Source: JBFHQE01 sp041592335
GTDB taxonomy: Bacteria; Pseudomonadota; Gammaproteobacteria; Thiohalobacterales; Thiohalobacteraceae
Assembly (NCBI GenBank): GCA_041592335.1
Contig: JBFHQE010000006.1
Location: 62,001-126,000, forward strand
DNA length: 64,000 nucleotides
Reading direction: 5' to 3'
The translations under genes and the position numbers were made by a program. Every line of letters starts with the position of its first letter. The first letter of the stretch is position 1. Under the pieces are notes generated by a model, which saw only the letters and a list, made by a program, of their open reading frames with translations, was not told the DNA's origin and did no database searches. Positions 31,976 to 40,118 of this stretch are shown here, piece after piece.

Positions 31976-32599
31976 TTATTCTGACGGCAGGTTTTCTCGC
32001 AACGCCTGTTTCAGCAGGTTCAGCTTGCCGTGAAAAAAATGCTCCACTTCCGGCAGGAATACCATGTCCGGACTGAGCCCTGCCGTATCGAGCCAGCGCC
32101 GCACCTGATCCGCGGGCACCAGCTCGTCCGCCTCGCCCTGAATTAGCAACCAGGGATATGCGGGTTGCTCGATGACGCTAAAATCAAAAAAATTCACCGG
32201 CGGCGCAACGGTAATCAGCCGCTCGACCGGTGAATCTTGTACCGCTAGCGCAATATAAGCACCAAAGGAAAAACCACCCAACCAGATTGCCTGCCCAGGG
32301 AACTGCGCTTGCGCCCAGTCAATAACGGCCTGCAGGTCTTGCTGCTCGCCCATGCCGTCCGCATAAGCTCCTTCGCTTTTTCCCACGCCACGAAAGTTGA
32401 ACCGTATCGAGACGCGCCCCATGTCGCGCAGGCTGCTGGCCAGGGTATGCACCACCTTGTTGGTCAGGGCGCCGCCATGCAACGGGTGCGGGTGACATAA
32501 AATCGCAATACCGCGCACGGGCTGTTCGGGATGTTCAACCAGCAATTCGAGCCGACCGGCCGGGCCATCAATCAGTAAGGCTTGGGATTGTGCAGACAT
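31976..32599 (-). CDS. Alpha/beta-hydrolase (KANL3/Tex30-like, YghX-type serine hydrolase)
   Basis: The 207-residue protein has the short hydrolase layout: ILCHPHPLHGGALTNKVVH after strand 3, FNFRGVGKSEG, nucleophile Ser in LGGFSFGAYIAL, Asp in QGEADELVPADQV and His in EVEHFFHGKL. Proteins of this sort are widespread in Gammaproteobacteria with unknown substrate. It lies 41 bases after the DUF6763-like gene on the same strand. Confidence 0.88.
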   Translation of the reverse strand: MSAQSQALLIDGPAGRLELLVEHPEQPVRGIAILCHPHPLHGGALTNKVVHTLASSLRDMGRVSIRFNFRGVGKSEGAYADGMGEQQDLQAVIDWAQAQFPGQAIWLGGFSFGAYIALAVQDSPVERLITVAPPVNFFDFSVIEQPAYPWLLIQGEADELVPADQVRRWLDTAGLSPDMVFLPEVEHFFHGKLNLLKQALRENLPSE

Positions 32600-32640
32600 A
32601 AGAGGAGCCCCGCCACAAACGCAGCGGGGATATTAATGAA

Positions 32641-32865
32641 TTACAGGTCGCGAACCTGATCGCGCCTTTCAATACGCGGCGAATGCAACGCCAGGTCGAG
32701 GTAATACCAGCCGTCCAGATCAATGAAATCGCGTTTGCCGCTGGCATATTCCAGCGCCACCAGATCAAGCTGGTTGCCGCGGAACATCAGTGCCCGCACC
32801 TGCACCAGCTGACCGACGATATTGGTATACCAGTAACCCGGTATAGGTTTCTGTTGTAACAGCAT
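32641..32865 (-). CDS. Small DUF6763-like protein
   Basis: A 74-residue protein with IPGYWYTNIVGQLVQVRALM and LDLVALEYASGKRDFIDLDGWYYLDL. The G-x-WY, LE-x-x-Y-x-x-G and DLD-x-WY-x-LD spacing parallels the protein at 18182-18469, so both probably share one small beta fold. The function is unknown. It sits 11 bases after nrdJb and 41 before the hydrolase, in the ribonucleotide reductase transcript. Confidence 0.7.
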   Translation of the reverse strand: MLLQQKPIPGYWYTNIVGQLVQVRALMFRGNQLDLVALEYASGKRDFIDLDGWYYLDLALHSPRIERRDQVRDL

Positions 32866-32876
32866 CGCTTAGCCTC

Positions 32877-33584
32877 TTATCCGCACTTGGAGTCGCCGCA
32901 GTTCAGACAGGTCATGCAGCCATCCATTTTCACCACCGCCTGCGTGCTGCATTTGGCGCATAACTGAGCACCCGGCGGAAAGTCGCTATCGGTCTGCTCG
33001 CTCTTTTCGGAGTCGGCAATACTGGCTTCGTACTGGGCACGCTTCTCGGCCACCAGCTTCTTCTGATGCTCATCCAGACCGTCGTCCTTAAGCATGCCGA
33101 TCATGCGCAGGTGGCATTCGATCGCATCGCCCAGTTCCGCAACCAGCGAGGGCATGTAGCGTCCACCCGGCTTGAAGTAGCCGCCACGCGGGTCGAACAC
33201 GGAACGCAGCTCTTCCACCAGGAAGGTCACGTCACCCCCCTTGCGGAACACGGCCGAGATAATGCGCGTAAGCGCAACGATCCACTGGAAGTGATCCATG
33301 TTCTTGGAGTTGATGAACACTTCAAACGGACGTCGCAATTCATGCTCGGTACCCTGGTTCAACACGATGTCATTGATCGTGACATACAGCGAGTGCTCGG
33401 ACAGAGGCGTCTTGATCTTGTAGGTCGAACCCAGCAGCATTTCCGGCCGTTCCAGCTTTTCATGCAGCTGGACAACCTTGTCTTCCTCGACGGCCTCGAC
33501 TTTCTTTGGTGCATCGACTTTCGATGCTTTCTCATCTTTGGCTACCGCGTAGCCAACAATTTTCTTATCAATCTTTACATTCAT
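32877..33584 (-). CDS. nrdJb: Class II ribonucleotide reductase second subunit (TSCPD-type)
   Basis: The 235-residue product contains the TSCPD-like domain (LLGSTYKIKTPLSEHSLYVTIND, VALTRIISAVFRKGGD, MPSLVAELGDAIECHL) and a C-terminal zinc-finger-like segment with the cysteine motifs LCAKC, CMTCLNC and SKCG. This is the part that forms the C-terminus of single-chain NrdJ and is a separate gene, nrdJb, in Pseudomonas aeruginosa. The C-terminal cysteines probably regenerate the active-site disulfide. It follows nrdJa by 15 bases. Confidence 0.9.
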   Translation of the reverse strand: MNVKIDKKIVGYAVAKDEKASKVDAPKKVEAVEEDKVVQLHEKLERPEMLLGSTYKIKTPLSEHSLYVTINDIVLNQGTEHELRRPFEVFINSKNMDHFQWIVALTRIISAVFRKGGDVTFLVEELRSVFDPRGGYFKPGGRYMPSLVAELGDAIECHLRMIGMLKDDGLDEHQKKLVAEKRAQYEASIADSEKSEQTDSDFPPGAQLCAKCSTQAVVKMDGCMTCLNCGDSKCG

Positions 33585-33599
33585 GGTGATTACCTCGGC

Positions 33600-35759
33600 C
33601 TAAAACTTCCCGTAATAGCCTTCCTTCAAGGCATCATAGAGGTTGGCGGCAGTATGCACTTCGCCGTCATACTCGATCTCTTCATTACCCTTCACTTCCA
33701 GCTTGCTGCCATCCTCCAGCTCGAATACATAAGTCGTATTCTCCAGGTCTTTCTCCTTGACCAGCACACCCTGGAAAGCTTCCGGGTTGAAACGGAACGT
33801 GGTACAGCCCTTCAAGCCCTGCTCATAGGCATACAGGTAAATATCCTTGAAGTCTTCATAAGGATAATCCGTCGGTACGTTGGCCGTTTTGGAAATACTG
33901 GAATCCACCCACTTCTGCGCCGCCGCCTGGATATCCACGTGCTCACGCGGCGTGATGTCTTCCGCGGTAATGAAATAATCCGGCAGTCGCGCATCAGGTT
34001 CTTCCGAATACGGCATCGCCTGTTTGTTGATCAGCTCGCGGTAGGCCAGCAATTCGTAGGAATAAACCGGCACCTTTTCCTTGGTCTTCCTGCCTTCGCG
34101 AATGACATTACGGAAATAGTGATGCGCAAACGAAGGTTCAATGCCGTTACTGGCATTATTCGCCAGCGAGAGCGAAATTGTTCCGGTCGGGGCAATGGAT
34201 GAGTGATGCGTAAAACGGGCACCCACTTCGGCCAGCTGCTTGACCAGCTCCGGATCCTGCTCGGCAACACGCTGCATATAATGACTGTACTTGGCATGCA
34301 GTACTTTACCCAGCGCCTTGTCGCCAACCCGCCAGCCGTCACGACGCATTTCCGGGCGCTCGGCCAGCATTTCTTCGCTAACGGTAAATTCCTGTTCCAG
34401 GATTGGCGCAGGCCCTTTTTCCTTGGCCAGCTCAACCGCCTGACGCCAGCCTTCCAGCGCCAGTTCGCGCGATACCTGCTCGGTAAACGCGACCGAGGAA
34501 CTGGAACCGTATTTCATACGCAGCATGGTGAGCGTGGAACCCAGACCCAGGAAGCCCATGCCGTGACGGCGCTTGGCCATGATCTCATCACGCTGGCCAC
34601 CCAGCGGCAGGCCATTGATTTCGACCACGTTGTCCAGCATGCGCGTAAAGATGCCGACGACCTTGCGGAACTCGTCCCAGTCAAAACGCGCCTTGTCGGT
34701 AAAAGGCTCGCGCACGAACTTGGTCAGATTGACCGAACCCAGCAGACAGGAACCGTAGGGCGGCAACGGCTGTTCGCCACAGGGATTGGTCGCGCGGATA
34801 TTTTCGCAGAACCAGTTGTTGTTCATCTCGTTGACCTTGTCGATCAGGATGAAACCCGGTTCGGCGTAATCGTAGGTGGAGGCCATGATCATGTCCCACA
34901 GACGACGCGCACGGATGGTTTTGTAGACCTTGCAGGCCACTTCGCCGGCCGTGTTGCTGACATATTTCCTGTCATTGTTATAGGGCCAGTGGCGCCAGAT
35001 CACCTGCTCGGGGTTATGTAGATCGAGCTTTTCGGACTCGACTTCGCTTTCACCGACCGGGAATGCCAGCTTCCAGTCCTGGTCGCCTTTCACCGCTTCC
35101 ATGAAGGCGCTGGTGATCAGCAGGGAAAGGTTGAACTGACGCAGGCGCCCGTCTTCACGCTTGGCGCGAATAAAATCCATCACATCGGGATGACCGACAT
35201 CGAAGGTCGCCATCTGCGCGCCGCGGCGTCCGCCCGCGCTGGAGACGGTGAAACACATCTTGTCGTAGATATCCATGAAGGATAGCGGACCGGAGGTGTA
35301 GGCACCGGCACCGGCCACATAGGCGCCTTTCGGCCGCAGCGTGGAAAACTCGTAACCAATGCCGCAACCGGCCTTCAGGGTCAGACCTGCTTCATGCACC
35401 TTCTCCAGGATGTCGTCCATCGAATCCTGGATGGTGCCGGACACCGTGCAGTTGATGGTCGAGGTCGCCGGCTTATGTTCCAGCGCGCCGGCATTGGAAG
35501 TAATACGTCCAGCCGGGATTGCGCCATGGCGCAGCGCCCAGAGAAACTGTTCGTTCCAGTGGTCACGCGCCTCGGCTGTGGTTTCCACGTCCGCCAGCGC
35601 TCTGGCCACGCGTTGATAGGTAGCGTCGATGTCTCTGTCTACCGCTTCACCTTCCTTGGTCTTCAGCCGGTATTTCTTATCCCAGATATCTAAGGATGCT
35701 TCCTGCAGGGAAATATCTTTTTTCGTCATTGACACGGCTTTCAGGTGAGCTGTCTTCAT
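33600..35759 (-). CDS. nrdJa: Adenosylcobalamin-dependent ribonucleotide reductase, large chain
   Basis: The product, about 719 residues, has the NrdJ motifs: N-terminal SLQEASLDIWDKKYRLK, PAGRITSNAGALEHKP, the first redox Cys in STINCTVSGT, GCGIGYEFSTLRPKGA, the radical N-x-C-x-E motif ATNPCGEQPLPPYGSC and the late IAPTGTISL. It makes deoxyribonucleotides with coenzyme B12, with or without oxygen. The start at 35759 has GGGAGG five bases before it; an earlier frame runs through the promoter. Two NrdR boxes lie upstream. It is split from nrdJb as in P. aeruginosa. Confidence 0.93.
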   Translation of the reverse strand: MKTAHLKAVSMTKKDISLQEASLDIWDKKYRLKTKEGEAVDRDIDATYQRVARALADVETTAEARDHWNEQFLWALRHGAIPAGRITSNAGALEHKPATSTINCTVSGTIQDSMDDILEKVHEAGLTLKAGCGIGYEFSTLRPKGAYVAGAGAYTSGPLSFMDIYDKMCFTVSSAGGRRGAQMATFDVGHPDVMDFIRAKREDGRLRQFNLSLLITSAFMEAVKGDQDWKLAFPVGESEVESEKLDLHNPEQVIWRHWPYNNDRKYVSNTAGEVACKVYKTIRARRLWDMIMASTYDYAEPGFILIDKVNEMNNNWFCENIRATNPCGEQPLPPYGSCLLGSVNLTKFVREPFTDKARFDWDEFRKVVGIFTRMLDNVVEINGLPLGGQRDEIMAKRRHGMGFLGLGSTLTMLRMKYGSSSSVAFTEQVSRELALEGWRQAVELAKEKGPAPILEQEFTVSEEMLAERPEMRRDGWRVGDKALGKVLHAKYSHYMQRVAEQDPELVKQLAEVGARFTHHSSIAPTGTISLSLANNASNGIEPSFAHHYFRNVIREGRKTKEKVPVYSYELLAYRELINKQAMPYSEEPDARLPDYFITAEDITPREHVDIQAAAQKWVDSSISKTANVPTDYPYEDFKDIYLYAYEQGLKGCTTFRFNPEAFQGVLVKEKDLENTTYVFELEDGSKLEVKGNEEIEYDGEVHTAANLYDALKEGYYGKF

Positions 35760-35860
35760 CAAACCTCCCGGATCCTTGCGGTCCTCCAAAATCGGTGGAA
35801 AGACAACCCGGAACCGTTCGATTCTCCCATAAAACGGCCGGAGGGTGTCTTTGGTGATGG

Positions 35861-35876
35861 ACACTATATGTTGTGT
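35861..35876. promoter_or_regulatory. NrdR box 1
   Basis: ACACTATATGTTGTGT, close to the NrdR consensus acaCwAtATaTwGtgt. It lies about 100 bases before the nrdJa start. Confidence 0.8.
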
Positions 35877-35982
35877 TCGCCGAACAAGCTTAGGCTGACA
35901 TACATACGCTGTCAATAGTCGAGGGTAAAAATATAATTCTTTTTAATTCAATTAGTTATTTTTACAACAGGACTTCAACAGG

Positions 35983-35991
35983 TTATGCACA
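35983..35991 (+). promoter_or_regulatory. DnaA-box-like site
   Basis: TTATGCACA is an exact fit to TTATNCACA. A single site could be chance, but DnaA is known to act on nrd promoters in E. coli. Confidence 0.35.
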
Positions 35992-36025
35992 AGTTATTCA
36001 ACAGTATGGTGTCGTAAAGCAGGTA

Positions 36026-36041
36026 ACACAATATCTTGTGT
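36026..36041. promoter_or_regulatory. NrdR box 2 within a longer palindrome
   Basis: ACACAATATCTTGTGT, inside the longer near-perfect palindrome GGTAACACAATATCTTGTGT followed by TACC. The distance to box 1 is 165 bases, far larger than the roughly three helical turns usual for NrdR pairs. Confidence 0.75.
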
Positions 36042-36188
36042 TACCGAGATCCGCAATAGCTACTTTGCAACCGATTGTGGGACGGAAGCCATTAGACAGG
36101 GTTGATATCTTACTTGCAGACCACATTTAGAAGTCACACAGGGCTTGATGAATAAAAACCCTCCCTCATTAGACAGGAATATCCGGCA

Positions 36189-37556
36189 ATGCAAGGTAGA
36201 ATTTCCCACTTTTTGTTCTTTTTCTTGGTAATCGCTCACGTCAAAATCGCTATTGCAGCCTTACCGGTCGAGGTAAACGGGCAACCACTTCCATCCCTGG
36301 CGGATATGCTGGATACCGCAACCCCCGCCGTGGTTAACATTGCGACAGTTGGCCAGGTACAGGTTCGCCAGAATCCCTTTTTCAACGACCCCTTTTTCCG
36401 GCATTTCTTCGATACCCCTCATTCACCCCGTACCCGTAAAACTCAAAGCCTTGGCTCGGGTGTCATTGTTGACGCCCGGCAGGGGTACATCATCACGAAT
36501 CATCATGTAATCAAAAATGCGAATATTATCCGCGTAATGCTGCACGATGGGCGCCAGTTCGAAGCAAAACTGATTGGCCAGGACCCGGAATCCGACGTTG
36601 CGGTAATCCAGATCCCGGCCGAAAACCTGACCGCCTTGCCGATGGCGGATTCGGATCTGGTGCGAGTAGGAGATTTTGTAGTCGCGATTGGCAATCCGTT
36701 CGGTCTGGGGCAAACCGTAACTTCCGGTATCGTCAGCGCCTTGAGTCGCAGCGGGCTCGGTATCGAGGGTTATGAGGACTTTATTCAGACCGATGCCTCG
36801 ATAAATCCTGGCAACTCCGGCGGTGCGTTAGTCGACCTTAATGGGCATTTAGTGGGCATCAATACCGCAATTATTGCTCCTGGTGGAGGGAATGTGGGAA
36901 TTGGATTCGCCATTCCCATCAACATGGCGCATAAATTGATGCAGCAGCTGGTCATGCACGGGGAAATGCGCCGTGGACAGCTTGGGATATCGGTGCAAGA
37001 CCTGACGCCGGAACTGGCCGAGGCATTTGGCCTGTCCAGCCATCGTGGCACCGCTATCGTCGCCATCGCCAAACAATCACCCGCCGCACAGGCCGGACTC
37101 AAGGTGGGTGACATCATCATACGTATTAACGACAAACCGGTGCGCAACGCCGCCACGGTCCGAAATGCGGTAGGCCTGCTTGCGATTGGCGAAACACTCG
37201 CCATCACCATTACCCGAGACGGGAAAGAGCGCACCGTTAAAGCCATCATCGAGGCACCAGTTCTGGATGACGTTGAGGGAAGCACGCTACATCCGAAACT
37301 CGCCGGGGCCCGGCTTTCCAGCATTCGCGAGGGCATGCCCGAATTCGGCCGCAGCGAGGGCGTCATCATTCAGAAGCTGCAGGCCGGCAGTCCAGCTGCC
37401 CGGACAGGCCTGCAACCTGGCGATATCATTACATCGGCCAATAAACAGTCTGTAAGTGACGTAGCAGGTCTCAAGCAAGCATTATCAGCCGATCAGAACA
37501 GTCTGCTGCTCAACATCCAGCGAGGCGATAGTGCCTTGTTTTTATTGATAAGATAA
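36189..37556 (+). CDS. Periplasmic serine protease of the Do/DegQ family
   Basis: The 455-residue product has an N-terminal signal (HFLFFFLVIAHVKIAIAAL), a trypsin-like domain with His106 (TNHHVI), Asp136 (ESDVAVI) and Ser210 (GNSGGALV), and two PDZ domains (about 265-355 and 365-455). It would degrade or hold unfolded envelope proteins. The 'LA loop' after the signal is short and Phe-rich (QNPFFNDPFFRHFF), as in DegQ rather than DegP. It is divergent from nrdJa. Confidence 0.93.
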   Translation: MQGRISHFLFFFLVIAHVKIAIAALPVEVNGQPLPSLADMLDTATPAVVNIATVGQVQVRQNPFFNDPFFRHFFDTPHSPRTRKTQSLGSGVIVDARQGYIITNHHVIKNANIIRVMLHDGRQFEAKLIGQDPESDVAVIQIPAENLTALPMADSDLVRVGDFVVAIGNPFGLGQTVTSGIVSALSRSGLGIEGYEDFIQTDASINPGNSGGALVDLNGHLVGINTAIIAPGGGNVGIGFAIPINMAHKLMQQLVMHGEMRRGQLGISVQDLTPELAEAFGLSSHRGTAIVAIAKQSPAAQAGLKVGDIIIRINDKPVRNAATVRNAVGLLAIGETLAITITRDGKERTVKAIIEAPVLDDVEGSTLHPKLAGARLSSIREGMPEFGRSEGVIIQKLQAGSPAARTGLQPGDIITSANKQSVSDVAGLKQALSADQNSLLLNIQRGDSALFLLIR

Positions 37557-37581
37557 CCAAATTCACCTTATTTCCGCACGA

Positions 37582-37638
37582 ACCCAAGCACTATTTATAG
37601 GAGAGAATACTTGACTTATGTGCTTGGGTATATATATT
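37582..37638 (+). promoter_or_regulatory. Promoter with a 10-bp inverted repeat (possible operator)
   Basis: A promoter TTGACT (37611-37616), 16-base spacer, TATATT (37633-37638) precedes the gene at 37683. A perfect inverted repeat ACCCAAGCAC (37582-37591) and GTGCTTGGGT (37620-37629) has one arm inside the spacer and the other upstream of -35, which suits a repressor or activator that pairs two half-sites. Confidence 0.5.
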
Positions 37639-37682
37639 AGAATTTAATTATGTTCTGATCATCGTAAAGCGAGGTGAATACT

Positions 37683-38135
37683 ATGAGTGGATTAATTCAA
37701 AACTTCCCCCACGACGGTGTCGTCACCATTAATCGAGTGATTCTGAAACCCGAATACACCCTGGACGATCTCCAGGAACGCGTCGCCGTGCTGTGTGAAA
37801 ACGTCAAGACCTATCACTCTGAAACAGGTTTTGTCGGTGGCTTCGTGGCCGTGAACAGCGGCGCCGTATCCAATGAAGGTTCGACCATCGGCCAGGCCGT
37901 GGAAAGCCCGCTGAAAGGTAAGGAAGCGCTGATCATCACCTTCTGGAACACCTTTGCCGATCACGAGGAATCGCACAAGAGCGAGACCTTCCAGCCGCTG
38001 TTCAAGGAAGTTCTGGAACTGTGTGAAAACGGCAATGAGGAAATTGCCTATGAAATGCTCTGGTCCGGCAGGGCCTACTCCTCCGATGAGGCCAAGGCCG
38101 CACAGGAAGCCAAGGAAAAATACCAGGCCGCCTGA
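37683..38135 (+). CDS. Dimeric alpha-beta-barrel (ABM-like) protein, function unknown
   Basis: The 150-residue product has the shape of antibiotic-biosynthesis-monooxygenase-type barrels: VITRV-like first strand (GVVTINRVILKPEYTLDDLQERV), GFVGGFVAVNSG, a strand ALIITFWNTFADHEESHKSETFQPLF with the typical W-x4-HE-x-SH pattern, and YEMLWSGRAYSSDEA. The identification is by pattern only. The ATG at 37683 has GAGGTG before it and is preferred to a GTG three codons upstream. It is monocistronic with its own promoter and strong terminator and seems highly expressed by codon use. Confidence 0.65.
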   Translation: MSGLIQNFPHDGVVTINRVILKPEYTLDDLQERVAVLCENVKTYHSETGFVGGFVAVNSGAVSNEGSTIGQAVESPLKGKEALIITFWNTFADHEESHKSETFQPLFKEVLELCENGNEEIAYEMLWSGRAYSSDEAKAAQEAKEKYQAA

Positions 38136-38170
38136 ATCCTTTTCTCCTCCTCTGCACTCAGGTGCTGCTT

Positions 38171-38197
38171 AAGGGGTCCTACCGGACCCCTTTTTTT
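38171..38197 (+). terminator. Terminator after the ABM-like gene
   Basis: AAGGGGTCC/GGACCCCTT stem with a TACC loop and seven T. Confidence 0.9.
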
Positions 38198-38274
38198 CTG
38201 GCTGCATAACAGAATAAATCCTGTCGCCGGGCGTCTAACTTAAATCTTACAGCCTCCGGTCCGCTATAAGAGAA

Positions 38275-39807
38275 GTGAGCAAGCGGTTAATCATCAACAG
38301 CATTGGTTTTCTTTCGATTATCGCCCTGATGATCGCTTCATTGCTGTTTGGCCTCAACCAGATGGAACGCGTCTATGGCCAGCTGCATGCACAGTCCACC
38401 TCGAGTTCAGAAATATCCACAACCGTCTCCAACATGAATAACGCCATGCTGTCGCGCACCCTCAGCCTGCGGAAAATTTTGCTCATGGATGACGTATTCG
38501 ATATCGACCAGGAAAGGCTGCGCATGTATGAACAGGGGCTGCGCATCAATCGAGGCATTGAAACGCTTAGCGAGCTTCCGCTGTCAGAAACAGAACGATA
38601 TGCATTTGAGCAGTTTCTGATCGCCGCGCACGAGGGCAACCCGCAACTTCAGGATATTCTTGATCGCATTATTGGCGGCGAACCGATTATCCAGTTGACG
38701 CCGATGATCGAAGCGGCCTTCGCCAAACAGGAAGTCGTCGTCGCCAGCTTATTGCAGCTCTCGGAAGCAATCCATGCATCCAATCAGCAAACCATTGGCA
38801 ATACTCTGCGTAACCACCAGCAAGCCGCTCTGCAAACCAGCATATTTCTGATCGCGGCCACCTGCATTGCCATAATCACAGCGCTATATGTCATTACCTG
38901 GAGTCAGCGCCAGCTCAAGAAAATCGAGGACGAACGTGAAAAATTCAGCGCGTTGTTCAACAGGAATATGGATGCCGTTGCCCTGATATCCGACGACGTT
39001 ATCCTGGAATGCAATGCGCATTTTCGCGAGCTGTTCTTTCTTGAAGACAGCGTGTTACCCATTCCCGTGACCACCCTGTTCCCGGAAAAACGCGCGGTGG
39101 ACTTTAACCTGGACGACACCTGGAATGAACACGTGACCCTGACGGACAATCGAAACGGCGCCCGCTTTGAATGGGTATTCAAACGCGTGGATGGCAGCAC
39201 CTTCGATGCCGATGTGTCGCTGAGCAATATCCCGTTAACCGGGGACAACCTGATCCAGGCGGTGATCCGCGATATCACGGCACAAAAACAGTACCAGGAC
39301 AGAATCAAGTACCAGGCGACTCACGACCCTCTAACCGGTCTTTATAACCGCAATGTGTTTTTCGCCAAACTCAAATCCGCACTGCAGGATTGCACCCGAT
39401 CATCCATGCAACACTCCCTGTGCTATATCGACCTGGACAAATTCAAGGAAGTTAACGATACCGTTGGCCATGCAGCCGGCGACAAACTACTCATGCATAT
39501 CGTCAACCTGCTGAATCATTACATCCGCAGCACGGATATTCTGGCCAGACTAGGCGGCGATGAATTCGGCCTGCTGCTACCCAACTGTAATCGTGAAAAG
39601 GCGCTGGAGATTACCCAGTGCATGCGCGAAGCCGTCGAGAAATTCACCTTCACCTGGAAAGGTCAGCACTTCAATGTCACCCTCAGTATCGGCCTGACGA
39701 CTTTCTCGGATGGCAACCTGCCACCCGATGAGATAATCAATCTGGCGGACGCCGCCTGTTACCGGGCAAAGAACAACGGCCGCAATCAGATCTACAGCCA
39801 CTCTTAA
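38275..39807 (+). CDS. Membrane-bound diguanylate cyclase (sensor-PAS-GGDEF)
   Basis: The 510-residue protein has a first membrane helix (about 5-27), a periplasmic helical sensor domain (about 30-185), a second helix (SIFLIAATCIAIITALYVITW), a PAS domain (about 225-340, ending VIRDITAQKQYQDRI) and a GGDEF domain with intact G427-GDEF and an I-site R418-STD five residues before it. It should make c-di-GMP and be subject to product inhibition. No EAL domain is present. The start is GTG at 38275 (VSKRLIINS), with only a weak ribosome site (AAGAGA). Confidence 0.93.
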   Translation: MSKRLIINSIGFLSIIALMIASLLFGLNQMERVYGQLHAQSTSSSEISTTVSNMNNAMLSRTLSLRKILLMDDVFDIDQERLRMYEQGLRINRGIETLSELPLSETERYAFEQFLIAAHEGNPQLQDILDRIIGGEPIIQLTPMIEAAFAKQEVVVASLLQLSEAIHASNQQTIGNTLRNHQQAALQTSIFLIAATCIAIITALYVITWSQRQLKKIEDEREKFSALFNRNMDAVALISDDVILECNAHFRELFFLEDSVLPIPVTTLFPEKRAVDFNLDDTWNEHVTLTDNRNGARFEWVFKRVDGSTFDADVSLSNIPLTGDNLIQAVIRDITAQKQYQDRIKYQATHDPLTGLYNRNVFFAKLKSALQDCTRSSMQHSLCYIDLDKFKEVNDTVGHAAGDKLLMHIVNLLNHYIRSTDILARLGGDEFGLLLPNCNREKALEITQCMREAVEKFTFTWKGQHFNVTLSIGLTTFSDGNLPPDEIINLADAACYRAKNNGRNQIYSHS

Positions 39808-39825
39808 GGCTGACGCTGGAAAAAC

Positions 39826-40083
39826 TCACTTCACGAACGTCAACCACTCCACCAGGTAAAAAATGTACTGCCCCTCGGATGATTTGGAAGGACCGATAAC
39901 CCGCGCCGGATAAAGGCTTTTCTCCTTGTTCATGCCTGCCAGCGCAGCAGCTTCATCCTCAACCAGGGTCACACAACCGGCCGGAAACCGCTTACGCGAG
40001 GTGCGCGGCGAATAGATAATTGCGCAATGCACATCCGACACCTTGGTCAACGGATCGGGCGGCACAAAACCTTTTAAACTCAT
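39826..40083 (-). CDS. Small conserved hypothetical protein (85 residues)
   Basis: The 85-residue product (MSLKGFVPPDPLTKVSDVHC; ends YIFYLVEWLTFVK) has no membrane segment or known motif. The ATG at 40083 follows AGGAAGAG, and is preferred to an upstream TTG. It is divergent from srkA with 35 bases between starts, so the two share a promoter region, and it converges with the diguanylate cyclase gene. Confidence 0.65.
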   Translation of the reverse strand: MSLKGFVPPDPLTKVSDVHCAIIYSPRTSRKRFPAGCVTLVEDEAAALAGMNKEKSLYPARVIGPSKSSEGQYIFYLVEWLTFVK

Positions 40084-40118
40084 CGCTCTTCCTGGCAAAA
40101 AAATGCTCTAATAAACCC

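Larger units (their letters stand above)
35760..36188. other. Divergent intergenic region nrdJa / degQ-like with NrdR and DnaA sites
   Basis: 429 bases with no gene. It holds two NrdR-box palindromes and a DnaA-box-like site (listed separately) and a strongly AT-rich centre (35930-35965) that likely contains the nrdJ promoter. No cobalamin riboswitch was recognised although nrdJ needs B12. Confidence 0.7.

Noticed and set aside
33066..34202. Plus-strand frame of 378 codons opposite nrdJ
   Set aside because: It lies antisense to both nrdJb and nrdJa, crosses the gap between them, and has no domain or ribosome site.
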